64,000 nt of DNA. Origin: Sporosarcina luteola (lineage in GTDB: Bacteria; Bacillota; Bacilli; Bacillales_A; Planococcaceae). Made by a program: the position numbers and the translations under genes. The notes below the pieces were generated by a model. It saw only the letters and a program-made list of their open reading frames with translations. It was not told the DNA's origin and made no database searches. The DNA is taken from positions 372,001-436,000 of the forward strand of contig NZ_JAMBOI010000003.1 in the NCBI RefSeq assembly GCF_023715535.1, written 5' to 3'. This document shows, one piece after another, positions 16,701 through 25,711 of the stretch; within the stretch, counting starts at the first letter, position 1; each line of letters starts with the position of its first letter.

Positions 16701-18248
16701 TCATATTCTCAGTGTAGCATAATCAATCGTCCGGTTACGACCTGTCCGTTTCGCTTCATATAGACTTTGGTCTGCCAACCCCAACAGTTCGCTTGAGTCC
16801 TGGCGATCTTCGGGATGCATCGCAATCCCGATCGATATCGTCACTACTTCCCCGCATGGACTACTTGTGCTTTCCAATTTCTTGCGCAAGCGTTCCGCTA
16901 CTTGGAATGCCGTCTGCCGATCCGTCTCAGGTAACAGCATGACAAACTCCTCCCCGCCGAAACGGCAGCATACATCATCCTTACGGGCGACTTCAAGTAT
17001 TGATGCTGCCAAGTATTTCAGCACTTCATCACCCATCGCATGTCCATACGTATCATTGACACGTTTGAATTTATCAATATCAAAAATAAGCAATGCAAAA
17101 GGGCGGCCCTGCTCTGCCCATTGCTCCAAATGGGCATCCATGAATCGCCGGTTCATCAGCTTCGTCAACGGATCGACCGTCGATTGGTGAATAAAGAAAT
17201 TCAAGCTATAGTTTAATGCCTTTTTCAATTGAATTGCTTCGTAATACCATGTACGCACATCACTTACTTTTCCGCTTTGATTGTTTTGCGTGCTGGATTC
17301 GGCGTATGTAGCAAGTTTCGTCAAAGGCTGGGCAATTTTATAAGACAAAAATAAAATGCCTAGGAAGGAGATGAGCAAGATTGGAGTCGTCTTCAAGATC
17401 ATTTCTTCTATCATTGTGACGGATGAAGCCAAAGCAATTTCCTTCGGCCTCTGGGTTACGATTCCCCAATCGGCTGTTGGGATCGTCGCATAGCCCGCCA
17501 ACATTTCGACTCCCTCCGTATTCACTACTTCCATCGCACCGCTCTTGCCTGCTATCAATTGCTGGACAACGGCATTTTCCAACACAATTTCGTTTACCCG
17601 CCAAGGATTTTGGTGATAGATAATACGACCGCTTTTATCCACGACATACACGTAGGAGCCGTCCTCGTAAAAATGTTCACCCAATACTTGTTGAAGGATG
17701 TTTTCCTCTTTTAAATAAACTGTTCCCCCCACAAGGCCGAGATAATCTCCTTTATTGTCGAAAATCGGATAGGATAGGAAAATGATCAAGCGCCCTGTTA
17801 ATCCGATATAAGGATGTGAAATGAAAGCTTCACGCTTCTTTAAAGCTTCACGACCACCTACCGAATTCAACATTTTTCCCTTCAAAGCTAAAGTCTCCGG
17901 GGAGACGGCTACTATTTCACCATCTTTGTCGACAATTGAAAATGAATTGAAGGTATCCGTCTGTTTCTTCATTCGATTCACTTCGGAAAGTAAGATTTCC
18001 TCTGCATTTTCTTGACCCATAAACGGCGCAATGTGTTTCGCGCTCGCTTCCATTGATTGCAGCGTCATTGACAAATACGACTCTGTCGACTGCGCCATTT
18101 TTACTGCATACGCACGGTTCGTTTCCAATGTACTCTCAATTAACGATTGCTGTTCCACCCGATATCCTGAAATGATGCTGGCTGCCAAAGTAAGCACTAT
18201 TGATAGGAACGCAACCAACCCTATTAAATACTTTAAAGATAGCCTCAT
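16701..18248 (-). CDS. diguanylate cyclase with extracytoplasmic dCache sensor
   Basis: A 515-residue membrane protein that should make cyclic di-GMP from two GTP. TM helix at residues 8-28, a dCache-type outer domain from about 32 to 280 ('AFISHPYIGLTGRLIIFLSYP', 'YVVDKSGRIIYHQNP'), a second TM near 285-305, then a GGDEF domain from about 350. The active-site motif is GGEEF near residue 431 and the RxxD product-inhibition site (RKDD) lies the usual five residues before it, so the enzyme should be active and feedback-inhibited. The signal bound outside is unknown. Confidence 0.95.
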   Translation of the reverse strand: MRLSLKYLIGLVAFLSIVLTLAASIISGYRVEQQSLIESTLETNRAYAVKMAQSTESYLSMTLQSMEASAKHIAPFMGQENAEEILLSEVNRMKKQTDTFNSFSIVDKDGEIVAVSPETLALKGKMLNSVGGREALKKREAFISHPYIGLTGRLIIFLSYPIFDNKGDYLGLVGGTVYLKEENILQQVLGEHFYEDGSYVYVVDKSGRIIYHQNPWRVNEIVLENAVVQQLIAGKSGAMEVVNTEGVEMLAGYATIPTADWGIVTQRPKEIALASSVTMIEEMILKTTPILLISFLGILFLSYKIAQPLTKLATYAESSTQNNQSGKVSDVRTWYYEAIQLKKALNYSLNFFIHQSTVDPLTKLMNRRFMDAHLEQWAEQGRPFALLIFDIDKFKRVNDTYGHAMGDEVLKYLAASILEVARKDDVCCRFGGEEFVMLLPETDRQTAFQVAERLRKKLESTSSPCGEVVTISIGIAMHPEDRQDSSELLGLADQSLYEAKRTGRNRTIDYATLRI

Positions 18249-18390
18249 AGCGACCCATCACCTCTGTAAGTTTTCAAACTTTTACACATCATATCATCTA
18301 TAAATCCTTTGAACACCCTTATTTTGGAATATTACTCTTGGAACAGCGTGAATAGTAATTGACGAATGGGGAAAAATAATGTAAATTGCA

Positions 18391-18436
18391 AAAGTGCGAA
18401 CATTTTCATTGGAATAAAAAATATCGTTCGCCTTTA
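18391..18436 (+). promoter_or_regulatory. candidate PurR box pair before guaC
   Basis: Two inverted GCGAAC motifs, AAGTGCGAACATT at 18392-18404 and its mirror ATATCGTTCGCCTTT ending near 18435, fit the PurBox pattern AWWWCCGAACWWT in inverted pairs with an 18-bp spacer (16-17 is usual). In B. subtilis the GMP reductase gene (yumD/guaC) belongs to the PurR regulon, so position and target agree. The second box overlaps the region of the ribosome site. Confidence 0.6.
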
Positions 18437-18448
18437 GGAGTGTAATGT

Positions 18449-19432
18449 ATGGATACTGTATTTGATTATGAAGATATTCAATTGATTCCCGCTAAGTGTA
18501 TAGTAAATAGTCGCTCAGAATGTGACACTTCCGTGATGTTAGGTAAACATAAATTTGAATTGCCGGTCGTCCCTGCAAATATGCAGACGATCATTGATGA
18601 ACAGGTCGCCATCCAATTGGCGGAAGGCGGTTATTTCTATATCATGCACCGGTTCAACCCAGAAAAGCGTGCTGAATTCATTATAGATATGCATACCCGT
18701 GGTTTGATTTCTTCAATCAGTGTCGGTGTGAAAGAGGAGGAGTACGGCTTTGTCGAGCAATTGGCAGCTGACCAGCTTATTCCGGACTACATTACAATCG
18801 ACATTGCGCACGGTCATTCAAACGCCGTAATCCGCATGATCCAACATATTAAGAAACATCTTCCGGAAACGTTTGTCATTGCCGGCAATGTCGGTACGCC
18901 GGAAGCTGTCCGCGAACTTGAGAATGCTGGCGCGGACGCAACGAAAGTGGGCATTGGACCAGGTAAAGTTTGCATCACGAAGATTAAAACCGGTTTCGGA
19001 ACTGGCGGTTGGCAGCTGGCCGCACTTCGCTGGTGTGCAAAAGCCGCTTCGAAGCCGATCATCGCTGACGGCGGCATCCGTACACATGGAGACATCGCAA
19101 AATCGGTTCGATTCGGCGCATCCATGGTCATGATCGGATCCCTATTCGCCGGTCACGAAGAGTCCCCAGGCGAAACAATCGAAATGGACGGCAAGCTATA
19201 CAAAGAGTATTTCGGATCTGCTTCTGAAGACCAAAAAGGCGAGAAGAAAAACGTCGAAGGCAAAAAAATGCATGTGGCATACAAAGGGGAACTGCAAGAC
19301 ACGCTTACTGAAATGCAGCAGGATCTCCAATCGTCCATATCCTATGCAGGCGGAACGAAGCTGGATGCTATCCGTACAGTTGATTATGTAATCGTGAAGA
19401 ACTCCATTTTTAATGGGGACAAGGTTTATTAA
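18449..19432 (+). CDS. guaC: GMP reductase
   Basis: A 327-residue enzyme converting GMP to IMP with NADPH, in purine salvage. It is close to full-length to Firmicutes GuaC: '[22 protein letters not shown]' at the start, '[11 protein letters not shown]', '[20 protein letters not shown]', the catalytic Cys in 'GPGKVCITK' near residue 174, and '[20 protein letters not shown]'. It lacks the CBS domains of IMP dehydrogenase. TAGGAGTG precedes the ATG by 7-8 nt. Candidate PurR boxes lie upstream and a terminator follows. Confidence 0.97.
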   Translation: MDTVFDYEDIQLIPAKCIVNSRSECDTSVMLGKHKFELPVVPANMQTIIDEQVAIQLAEGGYFYIMHRFNPEKRAEFIIDMHTRGLISSISVGVKEEEYGFVEQLAADQLIPDYITIDIAHGHSNAVIRMIQHIKKHLPETFVIAGNVGTPEAVRELENAGADATKVGIGPGKVCITKIKTGFGTGGWQLAALRWCAKAASKPIIADGGIRTHGDIAKSVRFGASMVMIGSLFAGHEESPGETIEMDGKLYKEYFGSASEDQKGEKKNVEGKKMHVAYKGELQDTLTEMQQDLQSSISYAGGTKLDAIRTVDYVIVKNSIFNGDKVY

Positions 19433-19439
19433 AAAGCGG

Positions 19440-19469
19440 AAGGGTTGGCGATGTGCCAGCCCTTTTTTA
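19440..19469 (+). terminator. terminator after guaC
   Basis: Stem AAGGGTTGGC / GCCAGCCCTT, five-nt loop, then T6. Confidence 0.85.
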
Positions 19470-20177
19470 GTTGCTTAACAGCAAATAAATCCCCGTAAAT
19501 AGTAAGATGATATACATGAAAATGCGGAAACCGGTTTGATTAACCTTCAGGAATAAATACTGCCCCGCATAAAGGCCAAGCCAAACAATTGGCAATGCAA
19601 GAACGCTTGATTTCCATACTGTCACACTTGTCCCTGCAAATACGATCTGGATGAGCAAGCTGATGGAATAAATGAATAAATAATAGACAAGCGTCGTGCC
19701 GCGCAATGTTTCTTTTGCCGTGTCCGCACCTGAAAAATAAAGCAGCAATGGCGGCCCCGGCATGCCGATACTTGTCGTCAACGCACCGGAAAGCCCACCG
19801 ATGGCAACATCCCTGTTCGGTGATTGCTTCATCCTCAACCTCAGAAGCAAAAGGGCTGTCAACAGAAGGATGATGATACCGATGCCCAGCTTTAACTTTG
19901 GAATATCGACTAGCAGGAATACGATGATCCCAAGCGGCAACCCAATGAAACTGCCCATGATGAACCGCTTCATCACTCCCCTATCAATATCAGTCCTCAC
20001 TTTGTGGTACATCGCTAATGAAATGACTAACGACAAAAGAAGATTGATTTGGATGGCATCCCGCGCATCGAATAACAGCAGAAGAAACGGTGTCGCAACG
20101 ATTGAGAAGCCAAACCCGGTCCCAGTCTGGAGGATGGATGCTAGCAATATGATTGTGATGAAAAAAAGAATATCCAA
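19467..20177 (-). CDS. TauE/SafE family sulfite/organosulfonate permease
   Basis: A 236-residue membrane protein with about eight hydrophobic helices. 'LLASILQTGTGFGFSIVATPFLLLLF' at the N-terminus and 'AIGGLSGALTTSIGMPGPPLLLYF' in the middle are the two halves of the TauE/SafE (DUF81) repeat. Members move sulfite, sulfonates or other anions, often outward; the substrate is not predictable. It converges on guaC, whose terminator abuts its 3' end. Confidence 0.92.
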   Translation of the reverse strand: MDILFFITIILLASILQTGTGFGFSIVATPFLLLLFDARDAIQINLLLSLVISLAMYHKVRTDIDRGVMKRFIMGSFIGLPLGIIVFLLVDIPKLKLGIGIIILLLTALLLLRLRMKQSPNRDVAIGGLSGALTTSIGMPGPPLLLYFSGADTAKETLRGTTLVYYLFIYSISLLIQIVFAGTSVTVWKSSVLALPIVWLGLYAGQYLFLKVNQTGFRIFMYIILLFTGIYLLLSN

Positions 20178-20367
20178 TTGAATGACCCTCTAATGGTTTT
20201 TGTTAAGTGTAACACGGATTGAGTCTTGCTTTCTTTGGAATCGCAACGTTTGAGAGAGGCTGCCCGTTAATTTTGTAGCCGCGTAAAGATGTAATACAAT
20301 GGCTAACATTAATCGTGAAAGGGTATATGGATAGGTAAACTGCTGCGATAGATTTGGAGGAATTAAT

Positions 20368-22035
20368 TTGTTGAAGATACGAATACGGCATACAAAACGA
20401 TTTCAAGAGATTACGAATGTTTTTCTGCGGAACGGGTTCAGCCACTTTCTGTTCCGATTAGGGCTAACCGATCGCAGTTCGTCAAACGATGACGGCGGAA
20501 ATGAAATGAATATGCAAGATGCTGGGGTCAAGCTTCGTCATGCCTTGCAGGAATTGGGACCGACTTTCATCAAACTTGGGCAGATTGCGAGTTCACGGCG
20601 GGATCTTGTTCCTCTTGAAATCGCTTCGGAGCTAGAGAAACTTCAGGACCATGTTACATCTGTTCCGTTTGATCAAATTCGGAAAATAGTAGAGTTTGAA
20701 CTCGAAGAGCCTCTTGAACATCTATTCAAGACATTCGATGAAAAGCCGTTAGCTACCGCCTCGATCGGGCAAGTGCATATCGCCCACTTGCCAAGTGGAG
20801 AAGAGGTTGCTGTCAAAGTTCAGCGGCCTGACATTAGACCAACAATGGAGACCGACCTTGCCATTTTAAGCGATTTGGCCCGCTTTTTAGAAGACAATAC
20901 GGATTGGGCCGAGACGTATCACCTCCGTGAGATGGTCATCGAATTCTCCAGATCATTGCAAGATGAACTGGATTACCGGGTGGAAGGGCGCAATAGTGAG
21001 CGTATCGCGAAACAATTCGAGGAAAATCCGAGTATCCATATACCTAAAGTCTATTGGGATTTTTCGACGGAAAAGGTGCTGACGATGGAAATGGTCCATG
21101 GCGTCAAAGCCAATGATTTGGAAAAGATGGATGCAGGCGGGTATGACCGGAAGTTGATTGCGCGACGGATCGTCGATTCGATGTTCCATCAAATCTTGGA
21201 TGAAGGTTTTTTCCACGGCGACCCGCACCCCGGGAATATTTACATCCTCCCTGAACACGTCGTTTCTTATTTGGACTTCGGGATGGTCGGAAGGCTTGAT
21301 AAGGAGCTGAAATACCATTTCGCCTCGCTTATCCTCAATTTGCGCGAAGGAGACACAGAAGGGATGATCGAAGTTTTTTCCGATATGGGTATCCTATCGG
21401 AAGACACGGACATGCGGGCATTTACGAGGGATGTGGATGATCTTCAATCGAAGTATTACGATGTTTCATTAAATGATGTGAGCCTTGGGGCAATCTTCAT
21501 CGAACTGTTTCAAGTCGCCTACCGACACCATATTATCATCCCATCTGAAATCTCGATATTAGGAAAGGCTATTCTTACACTCGAAGGGCTCATTGCGAAG
21601 TTGGACCCTGAGCTTAGCATCATGGAAGCGGTCGAGCCTTTTGGAGAGAAATTGATGCGGGAGCGCTATCATCCGAAAAACTTACTGGAGAATTCGTGGA
21701 AAGACTTTGTTGAAAACATCGAAATCCTAACGAATCTGCCGAAAGACTTGAAAGCAATTACGACGACAATCCGAAAAGGGAAGCTTCAGCTCGACATTAA
21801 CATTCAGCAACTGCAAGCATTTCTGCATCGGCTTGACCGGATCAGCAACCGCCTTTCATTTAGTATCATCCTGCTGTCCTTCAGCATTCTCATGGTCGGG
21901 TTGATCATCGGCTCAGCCATCGCCGGCCAGACAAATGTGCTATGGCAGTTCCCTATCATTGAAGCCGGTTCCATCATCGCCGCGCTCATGTTTCTTTTCA
22001 TGATCTACTCCATCTTCCGCTCCGGGCGGATGTGA
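20368..22035 (+). CDS. AarF/UbiB (ABC1) family atypical kinase
   Basis: A 555-residue UbiB-like protein. The family's KxGQ motif is seen as 'TFIKLGQIASSRRDLVP', the Ala-rich nucleotide loop as 'ATASIGQVHIA', and 'VAVKVQRPDI' has the ATP-binding Lys. The catalytic region 'FFHGDPHPGNIYIL' is near residue 283 and 'YLDFGMVGRLD' near 302. Two TM helices close the protein at about 493-513 and 525-548. In other organisms UbiB proteins support quinone or lipid metabolism; the role in menaquinone-using Bacillales is unclear. The start is one of two adjacent TTG codons, about 8 nt after TGGAGG. Confidence 0.94.
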   Translation: MLKIRIRHTKRFQEITNVFLRNGFSHFLFRLGLTDRSSSNDDGGNEMNMQDAGVKLRHALQELGPTFIKLGQIASSRRDLVPLEIASELEKLQDHVTSVPFDQIRKIVEFELEEPLEHLFKTFDEKPLATASIGQVHIAHLPSGEEVAVKVQRPDIRPTMETDLAILSDLARFLEDNTDWAETYHLREMVIEFSRSLQDELDYRVEGRNSERIAKQFEENPSIHIPKVYWDFSTEKVLTMEMVHGVKANDLEKMDAGGYDRKLIARRIVDSMFHQILDEGFFHGDPHPGNIYILPEHVVSYLDFGMVGRLDKELKYHFASLILNLREGDTEGMIEVFSDMGILSEDTDMRAFTRDVDDLQSKYYDVSLNDVSLGAIFIELFQVAYRHHIIIPSEISILGKAILTLEGLIAKLDPELSIMEAVEPFGEKLMRERYHPKNLLENSWKDFVENIEILTNLPKDLKAITTTIRKGKLQLDINIQQLQAFLHRLDRISNRLSFSIILLSFSILMVGLIIGSAIAGQTNVLWQFPIIEAGSIIAALMFLFMIYSIFRSGRM

Positions 22036-22154
22036 AGTATATTTCATTTAATTTGTACACCAAAATTACAAGCTAATTGATTGCCGCTCAATTTTTTTAA
22101 AATAAAGATGAATAATCCACCGCGTTCTGCACATTATAGGATTACTAATATCCT

Positions 22155-22226
22155 TCCGAAATAGCTCAGCGGTGGAGCAATCGGCTGTTAACCGATAGGC
22201 CGTAGGTTCGAATCCTACTTTCGGAG
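22155..22226 (+). tRNA. tRNA-Asn (anticodon GTT)
   Basis: 72 nt, full cloverleaf. Acceptor stem TCCGAAA/TTTCGGA with discriminator G, D arm AGCTCAGCGGTGGAGCA, anticodon stem ATCGG/CCGAT around loop CTGTTAA, and T arm GTAGGTTCGAATCCTAC. CCA is not encoded. It stands alone between aarF and RNase J, with its own terminator. Confidence 0.97.
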
Positions 22227-22228
22227 TA

Positions 22229-22266
22229 AAGGCTGTCTCTGTCGTAACGACGAGACAGCCCTTTTT
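22229..22266 (+). terminator. terminator after tRNA-Asn
   Basis: Stem GGCTGTCTC / GAGACAGCC followed by CTTTTT. Confidence 0.88.
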
Positions 22267-22292
22267 CATTACCAATGTGGGAGGACATCGAT

Positions 22293-23957
22293 GTGGACAC
22301 AAAATTAGCGGTATTTGCTTTAGGCGGCATCAATGAAATCGGGAAAAATATGTACGTTATTCAATATGCAGACGATATCGTTGTCATCGATTGCGGTTCG
22401 AAATTTCCGGACGAGAATTTATTGGGCGTCGATCTGATCATCCAGGATATCTCCTACGTGAAGGAACATCGGGAAAATGTCCGGGCACTCATTGTCACTC
22501 ATGGACATGAGGATCATATCGGAGGAATTCCGTATTTCCTGAAGCAACTGAATGTCCCTGTCTATGCGACACGGCTGACACTCGGACTGATCGAGTTGAG
22601 ATTAAAAGAGCATGGACTACTGAGGGAAACTGAACTTATATTAATAAACGGAGATTCAACTGTCGACCTCGGATCGATATCCGCCACCTTCTTCAAAACG
22701 AATCACAGTATTCCGGATTGTCTCGGAATCGCCTTCGAAACGCCTGAGGGAACAGTTGTGCATACTGGTGATTTCAAGTTTGACCTTACGCCTATTAACG
22801 ATGAATATGCGGATCTTCATAAGATGGCCGAAATAGGGAAAAAGGGTGTGCTGCTTTTATTATCTGAAAGTACAAATGCAGAGCGCCCCGGCTTCTCGCA
22901 ATCCGAACGAGTTGTCGGCGGGCATATTGCAGACGCATTCCGGAAAGCGGAAGGAAAGATTTTCATTTCAACATTCGCCTCGAATGTCCATCGTGTCCAG
23001 CAAATCATCGAAGCTGCGCATATGACGAACCGAAAGATTGCATTGCTTGGCAGAAGCATGGTGAACGTCGTGTCAGTCGCCGAGGAACTCGGATATTTGA
23101 AGATTCCTGAAGGTATGCTGATCGAAACGCAAGAAGTCGATCAGATGGATCCTGAAAACGTCGCCATCATTTGTACCGGCAGCCAAGGCGAACCGATGGC
23201 GGCGTTATCGCGTCTCTCTAGCAATAACTTCCGCCAAGTGTCAGTGTTGCCGGGAGATACCGTCATATTTGCCTCCAGCCCGATACCAGGGAATGAAAAA
23301 AGCGTGTCGCGGATTATCGATAATCTATATCGTCTCGGAGCAAAGGTCATATATGGGACCGGCGGCGCAACGGGTATGCACGTTTCCGGACATGCATACC
23401 GGGAAGAGTTGAAGCTCATGCTTTCGTTAATGAAACCAACCTATTTCATCCCAATCCACGGTGAATACCGCATGTTGGAGCTGCATCGCGAAATGGCGGA
23501 ATCGATCGGTGTGGAAAGTGAAAATATTTTTATTCTTAACAACGGCGATGTAGTTGACATTCAAAATGGAATCGCGCGCCAAACGAGACATATAGAAGCA
23601 GGGAATGTCTTTGTGGACGGTCTTGGCATCGGGGATGTCGGAAGAGTCGTATTGCGCGATCGCAAACTTCTTTCCGAAGAAGGGATGCTCATCATCATCG
23701 TTTCCATGAGCAAAGCGGATGGGCGAATCATTTCGGATCCGGACACGATTTCACGTGGCTTTGTCTATGAACGCGATGCAAATGAGCTCTATCAGGAAGT
23801 GAACCAGTTAGTCATTTCAACAATTAAAGATGCAAAACCATCCACCAGATACCGGCAGAACGACTTGAAACACGCCATTCGAAAGGCGGTTGAGAAGCTG
23901 CTCTACACCCGGACGAGAAGAAAACCGATGATTCTTCCATTTATTATCGAAATATGA
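22293..23957 (+). CDS. ribonuclease J (RNase J1-like)
   Basis: A 554-residue metallo-beta-lactamase/beta-CASP nuclease with 5'-exonuclease and endonuclease activity on RNA. Motifs: 'VTHGHEDHIGGIPY' near residue 69 (HxHxDH), 'VVHTGDFKFD', 'ICTGSQGEPMAALSRL', 'IPGNEKSVSRII', 'MHVSGHAYREELKLML', 'FIPIHGEYRM', and the C-terminal domain ending 'RRKPMILPFIIEI', as in RnjA. GTG at 22293 is preferred because GGAGG lies 8 nt upstream; the ATG at 22275 precedes that site. It is not beside the usual rnjA partner gene, so it could be a paralogue. Confidence 0.95.
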   Translation: MDTKLAVFALGGINEIGKNMYVIQYADDIVVIDCGSKFPDENLLGVDLIIQDISYVKEHRENVRALIVTHGHEDHIGGIPYFLKQLNVPVYATRLTLGLIELRLKEHGLLRETELILINGDSTVDLGSISATFFKTNHSIPDCLGIAFETPEGTVVHTGDFKFDLTPINDEYADLHKMAEIGKKGVLLLLSESTNAERPGFSQSERVVGGHIADAFRKAEGKIFISTFASNVHRVQQIIEAAHMTNRKIALLGRSMVNVVSVAEELGYLKIPEGMLIETQEVDQMDPENVAIICTGSQGEPMAALSRLSSNNFRQVSVLPGDTVIFASSPIPGNEKSVSRIIDNLYRLGAKVIYGTGGATGMHVSGHAYREELKLMLSLMKPTYFIPIHGEYRMLELHREMAESIGVESENIFILNNGDVVDIQNGIARQTRHIEAGNVFVDGLGIGDVGRVVLRDRKLLSEEGMLIIIVSMSKADGRIISDPDTISRGFVYERDANELYQEVNQLVISTIKDAKPSTRYRQNDLKHAIRKAVEKLLYTRTRRKPMILPFIIEI

Positions 23958-23965
23958 AAATGAGG

Positions 23966-23995
23966 CGGAGGACATCGCTTGTCCTCCGTTTTTTT
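23966..23995 (+). terminator. terminator after RNase J
   Basis: Stem CGGAGGAC / GTCCTCCG followed by T7. Confidence 0.9.
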
Positions 23996-24527
23996 ATTCC
24001 TCTTTCACCAATCCAAACACATAATGATCAACAAATTTATCATACAGCCACTCCGCTTGTTTCAAGTTACCTTCCAGCTGGAAACCGAGTCGTTGCGGAA
24101 TTGCTGCGCTTTTCTGATTTTCAGTTGCTGTACGGATTTCAATCCGATTCAGCTCTAATTCATTGAAACAATAGTCAACAACCGCCTGGCAAGCTCTCGT
24201 CATCAAGCCTTTCCCTTCGAAGCCGGCTCCTAGCCAATAGCCGATAGATGTCGATTTGTTTGACCAATTAATGCTGTGCAAGCCTATTACGCCAGCAAGC
24301 TCTCCTTTGTACCAAATGCCCGCCTGGAAGCCGTCATTCCGACTGAACTGCTGCAATGTACTGCCAATAAAATTTCTCGAATCCGCCATCGTCCTCGTGA
24401 AATCGAGCCAAGGAAGCCATTCACGGAGGCTTTCCCTTGATTGATCGGTCAATTGAAATAGCTGTTCGGCATGTCTGAGTTCCAATAAACGCAACTCGAT
24501 GTTTTCATCAATTCTAAAAGCAAACAT
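23994..24527 (-). CDS. GNAT acetyltransferase, RimJ/RimL type
   Basis: A 177-residue N-acetyltransferase. 'FAFRIDENIELRLLELRHAEQLFQL' is the typical RimJ-like opening, 'GVIGLHSINWSNKSTSIGYWLG' the central strands, 'GKGLMTRACQAVVDYCFNELELNRIEIRTATENQKSAAIPQRLGF' the acetyl-CoA-binding core, and it closes with 'YDKFVDHYVFGLVKEE'. The ATG at 24527 is preceded by AAGGGGG; the longer frame to 24599 would run into repeat array B2. Members acetylate protein N-termini or small amines; the target is unknown. Confidence 0.92.
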   Translation of the reverse strand: MFAFRIDENIELRLLELRHAEQLFQLTDQSRESLREWLPWLDFTRTMADSRNFIGSTLQQFSRNDGFQAGIWYKGELAGVIGLHSINWSNKSTSIGYWLGAGFEGKGLMTRACQAVVDYCFNELELNRIEIRTATENQKSAAIPQRLGFQLEGNLKQAEWLYDKFVDHYVFGLVKEE

Positions 24528-24561
24528 TGTACTGATCCCCCTTATTTGATCCACCCGCGCC

Positions 24562-24705
24562 AGAAACGCATAAATCCTGACAAGCGCGCATAACTCCAAT
24601 TATATACGCATAAAACTGTCCAAAAACGCATAAATGGAAATAAAAGCTCATAAATCTCGCGAAATGCGCATAAACGGAAATAATTGCGCATAAGTCAATG
24701 GCACG
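24562..24705 (+). repeat. 20-bp phased repeat array B2
   Basis: CAT of the CGCATAAA core at 24569, 24589, 24609, 24629, 24649, 24669 and 24689, seven units exactly 20 bp apart. It lies between the start of the acetyltransferase gene and the end of the LysR gene, both on the minus strand. Same family and orientation as B1. Confidence 0.9.
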
Positions 24706-24714
24706 ATCAACATA

Positions 24715-25599
24715 TCATTCCCCTACAACAAGTTCCCAAAATCTAGTCGATGCCGGCGATAGCGGCACACTCTTCAACGAGCAGACGCCGATGCTTCGAT
24801 GCGGAATCTGCTCCGTCAGCTGTACTTCATGGAGTGTTCCACTTTCCAAATAGTCCTTCGTGAACTCACGTGTGACACATGCGATCCCCATATTCATCCT
24901 AGCGAATTCAACGACGAGATCATGTGAGCCCAATTCGAACTCGGGCGAGAGCTTTACGCCTTTGGATAAAAATTGCTCCTCGACATATTTCCTCGAATTC
25001 GAACTTGGCTCAAGGAAGATGAGCGGCAGCTTGGCGAGTTCCCGGAATCCGACCGGCCTTGCAAGCAGCTTCCGATATTTATCTCCATAGACGAACGTAT
25101 CGTGGATGTCCATGCAAGATGTTACATTCAACGTTGGGTCGCTGACAGGCAAATTACAGACGACGATATCGACCTCCCCCGATTTCAGGAATGAAATAAG
25201 TTCGTCCGTCGTTCCATTCTCGATTTTCAATTTGATATTCGGATAACGAGATCGGAAGGCTTCCAGTTGGGGCAGGAGAAAGTATTTCGATATCGTATCA
25301 CCGACGCCGATTCGCAGCTCACCGGTTGTCAGATTTTTGAACTCGGCAATCTTTTCCTCACCGATTTCGATTAAATTGATGGCCGAATTAACATACTCCA
25401 AAAGAAGGCTTCCTTCGTTCGTCAATGTAACTCCTTTAGGCGTACGGTTGAATAGTCGTGTGTCGAGCTCCCGTTCCAACTGCATAATCGATTGGCTGAT
25501 GGCAGGTTGGGTCATAAATAGTTCCTTTGCGGCCCCTGAAAAGCTTTCATTCTTGCCGACAACACAAAAAATACGGTACAAGTCTAATTTACTTACCAC
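24715..25599 (-). CDS. LysR family transcriptional regulator
   Basis: A 294-residue LTTR. The winged HTH is at residues 1-60 ('LDLYRIFCVVGKNESFSGAAKELFMTQPAISQSIMQLERELDTRLFNRT' region) and the periplasmic-binding-protein-like effector domain follows from about 85 ('GELRIGVGDTISKYFLLPQLEAFRSRYPNI'). A GTG start at 25599 fits AAGGGGTGG upstream. It is divergent from the F420-ligase-like gene at 25712 with a 112-bp gap, the classical arrangement in which LysR controls its neighbour. Confidence 0.93.
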   Translation of the reverse strand: MVSKLDLYRIFCVVGKNESFSGAAKELFMTQPAISQSIMQLERELDTRLFNRTPKGVTLTNEGSLLLEYVNSAINLIEIGEEKIAEFKNLTTGELRIGVGDTISKYFLLPQLEAFRSRYPNIKLKIENGTTDELISFLKSGEVDIVVCNLPVSDPTLNVTSCMDIHDTFVYGDKYRKLLARPVGFRELAKLPLIFLEPSSNSRKYVEEQFLSKGVKLSPEFELGSHDLVVEFARMNMGIACVTREFTKDYLESGTLHEVQLTEQIPHRSIGVCSLKSVPLSPASTRFWELVVGE

Positions 25600-25711
25600 A
25601 TAACCACCCCTTATACCCATCATTAGAACTATTAATTTTACTTATATCATTAATCAGTAGTATAGTACAAGAGGATTGTCAGTTAAGTTATACCGATAAG
25701 GAGCGATAACA

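Noticed and set aside
22066-22302. Minus-strand ORF of 78 codons over the tRNA-Asn
   Set aside because: It overlaps the tRNA, its terminator and the RNase J ribosome site; no ribosome site of its own.
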